A stretch of DNA of 19,159 nucleotides. Source: Aerococcus sanguinicola (lineage in GTDB: Bacteria > Bacillota > Bacilli > Lactobacillales > Aerococcaceae). The position numbers and the translations under genes were made by a program. The notes under the pieces were generated by a model. It worked only from the letters and a program-made list of their open reading frames with translations. It searched no databases and was not told the origin of the DNA. This document shows, piece after piece, positions 7,886-14,815 of this stretch (position 1 is the stretch's first letter; the number at the start of each line of letters is the position of its first letter). The stretch is from contig NZ_VYWO01000010.1 of assembly GCF_008726925.1 (NCBI RefSeq), positions 1 to 19,159 of the forward strand, given 5' to 3'.

Positions 7886-8713
7886 ATGAAGAGAACTTAT
7901 TATAGCTTAGGCATTGGGGGCTTAATGGCCCTCGTTGCCCTGGTGCTGGACCTCCTCTTTCCTGATACGGCGCTGGAATTAATCTTTGGACGACCAGCTC
8001 TCTTTGCGCAAGGCTGGCTCTATGGCCTGTATTTCCTAGTGATCATGGGCCTAGCCTTCAGCTTGATGACCAAGGCCTATGACCTCATCGACCTGCGCTT
8101 ACCTGGGAATGCCTTCTACAAGACGGTGGTCTATGTGGCTTGTGAGCTCTTGCTTTGGCTCTTGTACACAGCGGAGCCCCTCCCCCATTTGGACCTGCCC
8201 AGCCTCACTATCAATCTTTTGAAGGGCTTCATTATTTTCCTGGTCCAATACCAGCTGATCCGGCGTTATTTGGCGACGGAGCGCTACCACTACCAGCGAA
8301 AAGCCTTCTTGTATTGGCGGGGGATAGCGGTCTTTACGGCAAGCTTTGCGGTCTTTCGGACCCTGGGGAACTTAGCCTTCGACCTCTACCAATTGCCCCG
8401 TAACCTGATGGCCTTTTCCATCTTATGGGCGAGTCTGATGGGCTTTGCGGTGGGCTTGGTCTTTTGCTTCTTGCAACGCTATCTCAGCAAGCAAGATAAG
8501 AAGGGCAAGACCCTCCAGTTCAGCTTTAGCTTCTTTAGTCCCCTAGTGATTAGCTACCATCTTCTATTACTCTTGACCTATGATCTGGATGCCATGGGAC
8601 TCTTGATCCGTATGGGTCTAGATATCCTGGCTGTTCTCATCGCCAGCTGGATTGTTAGCCAGTGGCAGATTGACGAATATATTGACTATGATCAGGCCGA
8701 TAGCCAGACCTAA
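7886..8713 (+). CDS. Polytopic membrane protein, unknown function
   Basis: I do not recognise this 275-residue protein. It has about seven hydrophobic segments (about residues 8-26, 43-65, 78-95, 108-125, 145-165, 178-200, and a pair at 210-260) and an acidic C-terminus (DEYIDYDQAD). The ATG is 3 bp after the DUF488 stop, and its GGAGG ribosome site lies inside the end of that gene, so translation is coupled. No transporter or enzyme motif stands out. Confidence 0.75.
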   Translation: MKRTYYSLGIGGLMALVALVLDLLFPDTALELIFGRPALFAQGWLYGLYFLVIMGLAFSLMTKAYDLIDLRLPGNAFYKTVVYVACELLLWLLYTAEPLPHLDLPSLTINLLKGFIIFLVQYQLIRRYLATERYHYQRKAFLYWRGIAVFTASFAVFRTLGNLAFDLYQLPRNLMAFSILWASLMGFAVGLVFCFLQRYLSKQDKKGKTLQFSFSFFSPLVISYHLLLLLTYDLDAMGLLIRMGLDILAVLIASWIVSQWQIDEYIDYDQADSQT

Positions 8714-8730
8714 GGAGGTTAGCTTATCCT

Positions 8731-8904
8731 ATGATTAATTTTAAACGAATGGCGCTCATAGCTCTTGCCCTCTTCTTGGCAGGAGTCCTCAATGTTCTCA
8801 GCCAGCAGGTGGGTGTGCCTCCCTTCCTGGCCAGAGTCTTCGCTGCCCTCTTCTGCCTAGGCTTCTACCTGGTCCTTGCTGGGCGTTTCTTGAATGAAGA
8901 ATAA
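8731..8904 (+). CDS. 57-residue two-helix membrane protein
   Basis: A short gene with its own AAGGAGG site directly after the preceding stop. The product begins MINFKRMALIALALFLAGVL and has a second hydrophobic segment (FLARVFAALFCLGFYLVLAG), ending in NEE. Positive residues at the N-terminus and acid residues at the end suggest two membrane helices in a hairpin. Its stop codon is followed within a few bases by a terminator, so it is the last gene of the DUF488 operon. No function can be assigned. Confidence 0.7.
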   Translation: MINFKRMALIALALFLAGVLNVLSQQVGVPPFLARVFAALFCLGFYLVLAGRFLNEE

Positions 8905-8907
8905 AAG

Positions 8908-8957
8908 AAGCACCTCCTCTAACTCTGGCTCGGGCCAGGTTGGGGGAGGTGCTTTTT
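8908..8957. terminator. Intrinsic terminator after the small membrane protein gene
   Basis: AAGCACCTCC pairs with GGAGGTGCTT, with a further GGC/GCC pairing inside, followed by TTTTT on the plus strand. The minus strand has TTCTTTT after the stem, so it may also stop transcription coming out of repeat array 2. Confidence 0.88.
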
Positions 8958-8964
8958 AGTAGAT

Positions 8965-9094
8965 GGGAACTTTTCTATTTGTGCTCAGAACTTCTAGACG
9001 AAAAATGGCAGTTTCTATTTGCAGAAAGAGCTGTCAAAAGCAAATCAGCAGTCTTAAGCAGGGGTTGTATTTTTCCCGCGCGCCCTCACACCCT
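8965..9094 (-). repeat. Degenerate repeat unit in array 2
   Basis: The right part (TTTTTCCCGCGCGCCCTCACACCCT) matches the end of a type I unit such as A1. The remainder contains fragments such as GCAGTTTCTATTTGCAGAAA but no longer forms the complete set of nested helices, and the AGTCGGGTTC flank is missing. I take it as a decayed unit. Confidence 0.55.
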
Positions 9095-9096
9095 TT

Positions 9097-9212
9097 AGTC
9101 GGGTTCGGCTTGGCAGCTTTCCTGTCACTTCACAAGTCCCCGTCGCAGTCTTGCAGACTGCTCTGGTGACTTGCTCCAGTGAAGGAAAGCTAAGCGCCAA
9201 GTCTCACACCCT
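9097..9212 (-). repeat. Structured repeat unit B (type I)
   Basis: 116 bp ending exactly one base before the TAA stop of the purine permease (stop at 9215-9213, repeat from 9212). Helices: CTTGGC/GCCAAG, AGCTTTCCT/AGGAAAGCT, TCACT/AGTGA, CAAGTC/GACTTG and apical GCAGTC/GACTGC. Unit C2 shares most of the sequence but has a different, still complementary, basal helix. Confidence 0.88.
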
Positions 9213-10682
9213 TTACAAATAAGCCATAATGATATAGTTGAGGATGAAGAGGATGCTGGCGCCCCAGATGACGGGGTGGACTTCTTTGGCTCGCTTGGTT
9301 ACGGTCATGGTCAGGCAGTAGAAGATGAAGCCGGCTGCGATTCCGTTGGAGATGGAATAGGAATAGGCCATAAAGATAGAGGCGAAGAAGGCGGGGACTG
9401 CGATGGAGAAGTCGCCCCATTCGACTTCGCGGAAGGAAGACATCATGAGAACGCCGACTAGGATGAGGGCAGGGGCGGTTGCGGAGGCGGGAACCAGGCC
9501 GATAAAGGGAGCGATGAAGATGCAGAGGAAGAAGCAGATCCCTGTTGCCAGGCTGGTCAAACCGGTCCGTCCCCCTGCGGCAATCCCTACTGAACTCTCG
9601 GCGAAGACCGTTGTATTGGACGTTCCGAAGATGGCGCCCATGGAAGTCCCTACCACGTCACCGAAGAGGGCCTTGTCGAGTTTGGTGTTGGAACGGGTGT
9701 CTAGGTTGTCAATATCTTCTTTGGAGAAGATACCAGTAGCCCGTCCTGTTCCGATGAAGGTGCCGATGGTATCAAAAATATCTGAAAGACTGAAGGCAAA
9801 GATGGTCACGAGGACGAGAGGCAGGCGGCTAGGGTCGGAGAAGAGGGAGAGGAGGCCTTCTGAACCAAAGGCCGCCCCAAAGGTGATACCCAGTTCCTTG
9901 AAGGAGTTAGCCAGGCCAGCTTGGGCGAAGTCGATGGACTGGATGAGGGAGGGGTTAATCATGAGTTGGAGGGCAGTGGTTGCTACAATCCCAATTAAGA
10001 TGGCCCCTTGGATATTTTTGGCCATTAAAATAACGGTCAGGACGAGGCCGAAGAGGGCTAAAAGGGTTGAAGGTTCAGTGAAGCTAGCGATCTGTGGCAG
10101 GGTGGATCCATTACTGGCGAAGGCTTGGACGCCGCCCTCATAGACTTGCTGGCTGGCATCATAGGGGGCGCCGTTAATCTGTGTGATAGCGGCTGCATCC
10201 GCTTGGAAGTGGATGAGGTTGGCCGATTTGACCCCGATATAGGCAATGAAGACACCGATCCCACCCGAGATGGCATGTTGGATGGATTCCGGAATGGCGC
10301 TGATGATGACCCGGCGGATATTAGTCACCGTAATGGCAATATTGACTAAGCCGCAGATGAAGACCATGGCCAAAGCTTCCTGCCAAGTAAAGCCAAGTCC
10401 CATCACCACGGTAAAGGTGAAGAAGGCATTCAAGCCCATCCCTGGTGCCAGGGCATAAGGGACATTGGCGTAGAGGCCGATGAAGAGGGTGGCGATACCA
10501 GAAGCGAAGAGCGTTGCCAGAAAGACCCCTTGGTAGGGCATCCCGGTCTGGGACAGGATGGCCGGATTGACGAAAATAATATAACTCATGGCGAAGAAGG
10601 TCGAAATTCCCGCCATAATCTCGGTCGATAGGGTCGTTTGGTTGGCATCTAACTGAAAGAAAGCTGCAAGTTTATTAGTCAC
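9213..10682 (-). CDS. Purine permease of the AzgA/PbuG type (NCS2 superfamily)
   Basis: A 489-residue membrane protein of the adenine/guanine/hypoxanthine permease group. Family features are the N-terminal AGISTFFAMSYIIFVNPAIL, ALAPGMGLNAFFTF near residue 75, GIGVFIAYIGVKSANLI, and SDIFDTIGTFIGTG in the second half. I place the start at a GTG (10682-10680) with AAGGAG just upstream; a longer frame starting 18 codons earlier has no ribosome site. Upstream lies a pair of PurBox-like sequences shared with a divergent gene, so repression by PurR is plausible. The stop codon touches repeat unit B. The last codons are strongly C-ending. Confidence 0.9.
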   Translation of the reverse strand: MTNKLAAFFQLDANQTTLSTEIMAGISTFFAMSYIIFVNPAILSQTGMPYQGVFLATLFASGIATLFIGLYANVPYALAPGMGLNAFFTFTVVMGLGFTWQEALAMVFICGLVNIAITVTNIRRVIISAIPESIQHAISGGIGVFIAYIGVKSANLIHFQADAAAITQINGAPYDASQQVYEGGVQAFASNGSTLPQIASFTEPSTLLALFGLVLTVILMAKNIQGAILIGIVATTALQLMINPSLIQSIDFAQAGLANSFKELGITFGAAFGSEGLLSLFSDPSRLPLVLVTIFAFSLSDIFDTIGTFIGTGRATGIFSKEDIDNLDTRSNTKLDKALFGDVVGTSMGAIFGTSNTTVFAESSVGIAAGGRTGLTSLATGICFFLCIFIAPFIGLVPASATAPALILVGVLMMSSFREVEWGDFSIAVPAFFASIFMAYSYSISNGIAAGFIFYCLTMTVTKRAKEVHPVIWGASILFILNYIIMAYL

Positions 10683-10754
10683 AATAATTCTCCTTATTAA
10701 TAATTTACCATTGAACGATTTTATTATAGCGGACAAAGGAGAAAAAATAAAGTT

Positions 10755-10799
10755 AATTGCGAATATTTATATCTATATAACTTATTAATGTTCGTTATT
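10755..10799. promoter_or_regulatory. Candidate PurR operator (two inverted PurBoxes)
   Basis: AATTGCGAATATT (10755-10767) and the reverse complement of AATAACGAACATT (10787-10799) face each other. Against the Gram-positive PurBox AWWWCCGAACWWT they match at 11 and 12 of 13 positions. The inner CGAA and TTCG are 27 bases apart, close to the spacing of the paired boxes in B. subtilis operators. The site lies between the purine permease and the divergent SGNH hydrolase. Confidence 0.6.
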
Positions 10800-10811
10800 A
10801 GGAGGTATACG

Positions 10812-11384
10812 ATGAAAGAGATCCTATCTTTAGGGGATAGTTTAGTCGCTTGTGGGCGCCAGCCGGATGACTTGGCCAGTCTGGGGCATGGTTTTGTGGC
10901 GGACTTGGCTGGGGCTTGCCCGACTTATCGTTTCTTAAATGGAGGCTATAATGGGGCCCGCTTGGTCGATGTGAACTTCTATCTCTTGGAAAGCTTGACT
11001 GCTTGCCAGGACTTGGCGGGAGTCATTCTATGGATGGGCATTAATGATTTAGGTCGCCAGGCGGGCCTTTCAGAGGCAGGATGGAACAATTTTGTATCAT
11101 CCTGGCAGGGTCAGTACAGCCGTTTGCTGGACTTCTTGCAGGCTCAAGCTGGCCCAGACCTGCCCATCCTGGTCTTAGCGCCTGTTGCTGAGCAAGCGAC
11201 ATCAGCTTTGCTTGACCTGATCCAAGCGCTGGACGGCTTGGGACCACGGCCAGGGCTCACACAAGTTAACCCCAATTCCTGGCTCCAGGCTGAAGACTTT
11301 ATGCCAGATGGTATCCACCTTAAGCCAGCGGGCCAGGAGCAGGTCGCTAATCATTTATTGGACTGGGTCTCGCGCTTAACTTAA
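10812..11384 (+). CDS. SGNH/GDSL-family hydrolase
   Basis: A 190-residue esterase/lipase-like protein without a signal peptide, so probably cytoplasmic. The four SGNH blocks are visible: LSLGDSL with the nucleophilic serine at residue 10, NGGYNGAR with the block II glycine, MGINDLG with the block III asparagine, and DGIHLKPAG holding the catalytic Asp and His. Substrate is unknown; family members cleave lysophospholipids, acyl thioesters or acetylated sugars. The start is the ATG at 10812, seven bases after GGAGG. An upstream in-frame start at 10788 lacks a ribosome site. It is divergent from the purine permease. Confidence 0.88.
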   Translation: MKEILSLGDSLVACGRQPDDLASLGHGFVADLAGACPTYRFLNGGYNGARLVDVNFYLLESLTACQDLAGVILWMGINDLGRQAGLSEAGWNNFVSSWQGQYSRLLDFLQAQAGPDLPILVLAPVAEQATSALLDLIQALDGLGPRPGLTQVNPNSWLQAEDFMPDGIHLKPAGQEQVANHLLDWVSRLT

Positions 11385-11403
11385 GGCAAAAATATGCTAA
11401 AAT
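11376..11403 (+). promoter_or_regulatory. Weak promoter candidate before the GH13-like gene
   Basis: TTAACT and TAAAAT are separated by 16 bp, 57 bp before the start codon. An alternative -10, TATAAC, overlaps the end. It begins inside the last codons of the preceding gene. Confidence 0.4.
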
Positions 11404-11460
11404 ATAACTTAGAATGAATCATAGCTGTGTAAGCGGCTGGTATTGAGATAGGAGGACGGT

Positions 11461-12768
11461 ATGGCTAAGGTAACGAACTTGACATTGAGGCACCAACTCA
11501 TTTACCAAGTTTATTTGAGAAATTACAGCCCAGAAGCTAGCTTTAAGGCTTTAGAAGCGGATTTGGACCGTTTGAAGGACTTAGGCGTGGATCTGATTTT
11601 GCTATCGAGTATTTTTCCAAGCCAGCAAGAGACGGAAGGGGAGGGCGAGCATCTCTTCGTCCAAACTTTTGATGAGATTGGATCAGAGTACGGCAGCATG
11701 GCCGACTTTGAAGACCTGGTCCAAGCTGTCCGTGATAAGGGGATGAAGTTACTTATCACCATGGAGATCGTAGCTCTCGCTATGGATGCGCCCCTGGTCC
11801 AAGAACGTCCGGATTTCTTCCTCCAGGGCCTGGGTGGGAGTTTCTACAGCCGCCTTCCGCAGGGAGAACCTGTCTACGACCTCAACTTCTCCAATCCGAA
11901 GATGTGGGATGCCTTGATTGAGCGGATGAAATACTGGGCCCATTATGTCGATGGTTTCTATATTCCCCATGCCCAATTGATTCGTACGGAATTCTTCTCT
12001 TCGGCCCGAGCAGAGGTCGGTGATGTCCATCCTTATTTCTACTGGTTGGGTGGGCAGATGACAGGGTCCGAACTCCTCGACCTGCGCTTGCAGAATATTG
12101 ACTTCGGCACAGAGGGGGAGATGTACAGTAATTTCGATGTCTTGGATATCCGCCCCCATGCCGGGCTCTTAGAACGTTACTATGATGGCTTGATGGACCT
12201 TGCCAATGTTGCCTTCCTGCTCAATATGCGGACCTTTGTGACAGCTGCAACCAGTGTCTTGAACCGCGGCCTTGAATTAGGAGCCGGCCAGCGTTTTGCC
12301 AGCAAGGTCAAAAATGCAGAAGAATTGGAGAACTGGACCGCCTTCTCTTTCTTTCGTAAGGGGATTGCCCAGCTGGTCATGGGTCAAGAGTATGGGACGA
12401 CAGAGCCGATCCCACTCCATGAAGCCACGCCCATCAGCTGGGATAAGCCCCATGATATGACGGCCATGGTCCGCCAGCTGATGCAGTTGAAGAAGCGCGA
12501 AGTCTTTAAATCAGGCTATTGTTTCCACCAGGCGGTCAGTGAGGATTGGCTCTTGGTGAGCTACCATTACTATAACCAGCACGTCTTTGGACTCTTTAAA
12601 TTAAGAGAAAATGCGAATGAAGCAATTGAAGTTGAACTCGGTATTCCGGAAGGCAAGTATGCCAACCTCTTAGGAGACGGTCATTATGAAGCACGCGAAG
12701 GCCGCATCCATGTCACAGAGGGACCGATTATTATCTCCTATGATGGGGATATCCGGGTACCACGCTAA
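11461..12768 (+). CDS. GH13 alpha-amylase-like protein without catalytic residues
   Basis: The 435-residue protein follows the alpha-amylase family (beta/alpha)8 plan. YQVYLRNYSP at 15-24 matches the usual start, LKDLGVDLILLSSIFPS at 38-54 the second strand, GSMADFEDLVQAVRDKGMKLLI at 78-99 the third, and GIAQLVMGQEYG at 301-312 the segment before the last strand, followed by a beta domain. The active-site regions are altered. Region I ends MEIVALAMD instead of DxVxNH. Region II is VDGFYIPH, with Tyr167 and Pro169 where Arg and the nucleophilic Asp belong. Region III (TFVTAATS) has no acid, and region IV has no HD pair. It is therefore probably not a glycosidase. The frame is intact and the GGAGG site strong, so it is not a decaying gene. 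The HAD gene follows by 20 bp. Confidence 0.82.
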   Translation: MAKVTNLTLRHQLIYQVYLRNYSPEASFKALEADLDRLKDLGVDLILLSSIFPSQQETEGEGEHLFVQTFDEIGSEYGSMADFEDLVQAVRDKGMKLLITMEIVALAMDAPLVQERPDFFLQGLGGSFYSRLPQGEPVYDLNFSNPKMWDALIERMKYWAHYVDGFYIPHAQLIRTEFFSSARAEVGDVHPYFYWLGGQMTGSELLDLRLQNIDFGTEGEMYSNFDVLDIRPHAGLLERYYDGLMDLANVAFLLNMRTFVTAATSVLNRGLELGAGQRFASKVKNAEELENWTAFSFFRKGIAQLVMGQEYGTTEPIPLHEATPISWDKPHDMTAMVRQLMQLKKREVFKSGYCFHQAVSEDWLLVSYHYYNQHVFGLFKLRENANEAIEVELGIPEGKYANLLGDGHYEAREGRIHVTEGPIIISYDGDIRVPR

Positions 12769-12788
12769 TAGAGAAAAGGAGAGGCTTA

Positions 12789-13586
12789 ATGTATAAACTT
12801 GCTGCTTTCGATATCGATGGAACACTTGTTAACGATGATAAAGAAGTCACCGAATCTACCCTAAGAGGGCTCGCCCACCTGCAAGACCAGGGTGTCCATG
12901 TGGCGATTTCGACGGGACGCCCCCTCAAAGGTGTCCATAAGGTACTTGACCAAATTGACCAGGACTTGGTAGACTATGCTTCCTGCTTTAACGGCAGTGT
13001 GATCTACCAACTTAAAGAAAAGCGGATTATCTTTGAAACTTATCTCCAAGTGGACCAAGTGCATGAAATTACCCAATTTGCCCTGGCCCATGAAGTGGAT
13101 GTCCACGGCCACAGCGCTAGCCAGGTCCTGGTTCACCGCGACCCAATTGACCGCTATGTGGGCGTTGAATCCGGCATTCTCGATATGCCCATCACTCAGA
13201 CAGATTTCTTAGCCGATGATGTCCACTTCCCGAAATTAATGATCACTGGGGAAGCCGAACGCATCCTTGAAATTGAAGAAGAAATTCCAAGCGACTGGTA
13301 CCAACGATATAATATCGTCAAAAGCGAACCCTACTATTTAGAATTCAATCCTAAAGCATCGAGCAAGGGCCTCGCCCTCGAACACCTCTGCGAACTCCTG
13401 GACGTCGACCAAGCCCAAAGCATGGCCTTCGGAGACCAAGAAAACGACCTCTCCATGATCGAATGGGCAGGCTGCGGCATCGCCATGGGCAACGCCATCC
13501 AATCCCTCAAAGACATCGCCGACTACGTCACCCACGACAACAACACCGACGGCATCGAACACGCCGCCAAAACACTGGTGAAATAA
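12789..13586 (+). CDS. HAD-superfamily phosphatase, Cof type
   Basis: A 265-residue cytoplasmic hydrolase of the Cof/YidA group (HAD subfamily IIB), members of which dephosphorylate sugar phosphates and related compounds. Motif I is FDIDGTL (Asp8, Asp10), motif II AISTGRP, motif III the lysine in PKASSKG, and motif IV FGDQENDLSMI. The cap domain lies between motifs II and III. It begins 20 bp after the GH13-like gene with a GGAG site, so the pair is an operon. The last 72 codons are odd: none ends in T, and apart from Met and Trp only three end in G, unlike the first half. The stop codon is followed without a gap by repeat unit C1. Confidence 0.92.
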   Translation: MYKLAAFDIDGTLVNDDKEVTESTLRGLAHLQDQGVHVAISTGRPLKGVHKVLDQIDQDLVDYASCFNGSVIYQLKEKRIIFETYLQVDQVHEITQFALAHEVDVHGHSASQVLVHRDPIDRYVGVESGILDMPITQTDFLADDVHFPKLMITGEAERILEIEEEIPSDWYQRYNIVKSEPYYLEFNPKASSKGLALEHLCELLDVDQAQSMAFGDQENDLSMIEWAGCGIAMGNAIQSLKDIADYVTHDNNTDGIEHAAKTLVK

Positions 13587-13694
13587 AGGGTGTGAAGGTA
13601 GAAGTGGACCTCTGGAGCAAAGAGCCAGAGAAGACTGAAAGTCTTCGGCGGGTCTTTGTGAAGAGGAGCCACTTCTGCGCGACCGAACCCAACT
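13587..13694 (+). repeat. Structured repeat unit C1 (type I, basal helix damaged)
   Basis: 108 bp starting at the base after the HAD stop codon. It matches unit A1 over about 98 bases without a difference, but the left arm of the basal helix (GGGCGCGCG in A1) is replaced by a single A. The right arm GCGCGACC is still present and so has no partner. The upper helices are intact. Confidence 0.88.
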
Positions 13695-13810
13695 AGGGTG
13701 TGAGGTCTGGCGGTCAGCTTTCCTTCACTGGAGCAAGTCACCAGAGCAGTCTGTAAGACTGCGTCGGAGACTTGTGAAGTGACAGGAAAGCTGCCAGACC
13801 GAACCCGACT
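13695..13810 (+). repeat. Structured repeat unit C2 (type I)
   Basis: 116 bp from AGGGTGTGA to GAACCCGACT. Helices: GGTCTGGC/GCCAGACC, AGCTTTCCT/AGGAAAGCT, TCACT/AGTGA, CAAGTC/GACTTG and apical GCAGTC/GACTGC. The spacer to C3 is AAATAA, which repeats the six bases that precede C1 at the end of the HAD gene. Confidence 0.88.
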
Positions 13811-13816
13811 AAATAA

Positions 13817-13935
13817 AGGGTGTGAGACTTGGCGTTTAGGCTTAGATGATTGGAGCAAGTCAGAATAAGGGCAAGCTAGGCTTGCTCGTTTCTGACTTGT
13901 GAAATCACTCCAAGTCTGCCAAGTCGAACCCGACT
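13817..13935 (+). repeat. Structured repeat unit C3 (type II)
   Basis: 119 bp. Helices: GACTTGGC/GCCAAGTC, AGGCTTAGA/AGACTTGGA region (one A-C mismatch and one G-T pair), TGATT/AATCA, CAAGTCAGAA/TTCTGACTTG and apical GCAAGC/GCTTGC. Very close to unit D in array 4, but the apical stem differs on both strands. Confidence 0.88.
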
Positions 13936-13961
13936 AGGGTGTGAGGGCTGGCGGTCAGCTC
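13936..13961 (+). repeat. Truncated fourth unit of array 3
   Basis: AGGGTGTGAGGGCTGGCGGTC, then AGCT, resembles the first 25 bases of C2 and then stops matching. Confidence 0.6.
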
Positions 13962-14154
13962 ATTCATGCGCATTGCCAGTCCTTAATCCACAATTGAAGT
14001 GTTCGAGTGTGGCTTGGTCAGTTCCAAGCCACAAAAGAGGTCCAGGAGTGTGGCTTAGCAGCCTTCTATACCCAACAGGAGCCTCGAAACTGTCCAGTAG
14101 AGGTCAAGATGCCAGGAAATCACTTAACAATGCAGATAAAGGAGGAGCTTTAGC
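13962..14154. other. Gene-free stretch before the Nudix gene
   Basis: Contains a perfect 9-bp hairpin GTGGCTTGG-TCAGTT-CCAAGCCAC (14009-14032) and a second partial copy of GAGTGTGGCTT about 45 bp on. No T-run follows, so it is not an obvious terminator. The Nudix ribosome site AAAGGAGG ends the stretch. I see no clear promoter. Confidence 0.4.
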
Positions 14155-14796
14155 GTGCTCGAGAAGATTTACCATATTTTTCAGTCTTATGAAGCCCAGC
14201 CTCTAGGTGTTAACAAGTTCTATGCGGTCTTGATTCCCTTAGTTGTTATTGATGAAGAGCTTTATATTCTCTATGAGAGTCGGGCAGCTGGGATTTCCCA
14301 AGCAGGGGATACCTCTTTTCCCGGTGGCCGGGTCGAGGAAGGTGAGAGCTTTAAGGAGGCTGCGGTGCGTGAGACGGTGGAAGAGTTGGGCGTCGACCCG
14401 AATAAGATTTGTCTTTTAGGTGAGATGGATTATGTCGTGGAGCGCGACCGCGTGATTGCGTGTTTTGTGGCCCAGCTAAGGATTGATAGCTTGGATGATT
14501 TGGCTGTTAATCCGGATGAAGTGGCCTATCCTTTCTTGGTGCCCTTCATGGCGCTCTTCCGCCAAGAAACGAAGACCTACGAGTTTAGCCACGAGCTCCA
14601 GATTGACTCGGACTTCCCCTATGAGAAGATTCCTGGGGGCAAGGCCTATCCCTTCCGCAACCGGCAAGTGACGGATCAGGTTCCCTTCTATGATGTAGGA
14701 GAAGAAGTCCTCTGGGGGTTGACCGCCCGACTCACTGAGCGTTTGATGGCCATTGTCCGGACAGGAGAGGCCGATATTGTTTCTGGAAAGCTTTGA
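14155..14796 (+). CDS. Nudix hydrolase, CoA pyrophosphatase-like
   Basis: The 213-residue protein has a Nudix box at residues 58-80 (GRVEEGE, then RETVEELGV), with one departure: a threonine at the usual hydrophobic position after RE. The segment before the box, QAGDTSFPGG, resembles the GQVSFPGG signature of the NudL/YeaB and Nudt7 CoA pyrophosphatases, which split CoA into phosphopantetheine and 3',5'-ADP. I infer that type of activity; other Nudix substrates cannot be excluded. Translation starts at a GTG with AAAGGAGG nine bases upstream. The next gene follows by 19 bp and is a vitamin transporter subunit, then a thioesterase, which supports a role in CoA metabolism. Confidence 0.85.
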   Translation: MLEKIYHIFQSYEAQPLGVNKFYAVLIPLVVIDEELYILYESRAAGISQAGDTSFPGGRVEEGESFKEAAVRETVEELGVDPNKICLLGEMDYVVERDRVIACFVAQLRIDSLDDLAVNPDEVAYPFLVPFMALFRQETKTYEFSHELQIDSDFPYEKIPGGKAYPFRNRQVTDQVPFYDVGEEVLWGLTARLTERLMAIVRTGEADIVSGKL

Positions 14797-14815
14797 ATAG
14801 ACTGAGGAGTCCCTT

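Noticed and set aside
10683..10736. Longer start for the purine permease
   Set aside because: The upstream start is a non-ATG codon without a ribosome site, and its codons include the AAGGAG that serves the GTG at 10682.
10683..10811. Purine riboswitch upstream of the permease
   Set aside because: I looked for the conserved core of the guanine/adenine aptamer and did not find it. The paired PurBoxes are a better explanation.
14009..14032. Terminator after array 3
   Set aside because: The 9-bp hairpin is perfect but is followed by AAAAGAGG, not T, on the plus strand, and by no T-run on the minus strand.
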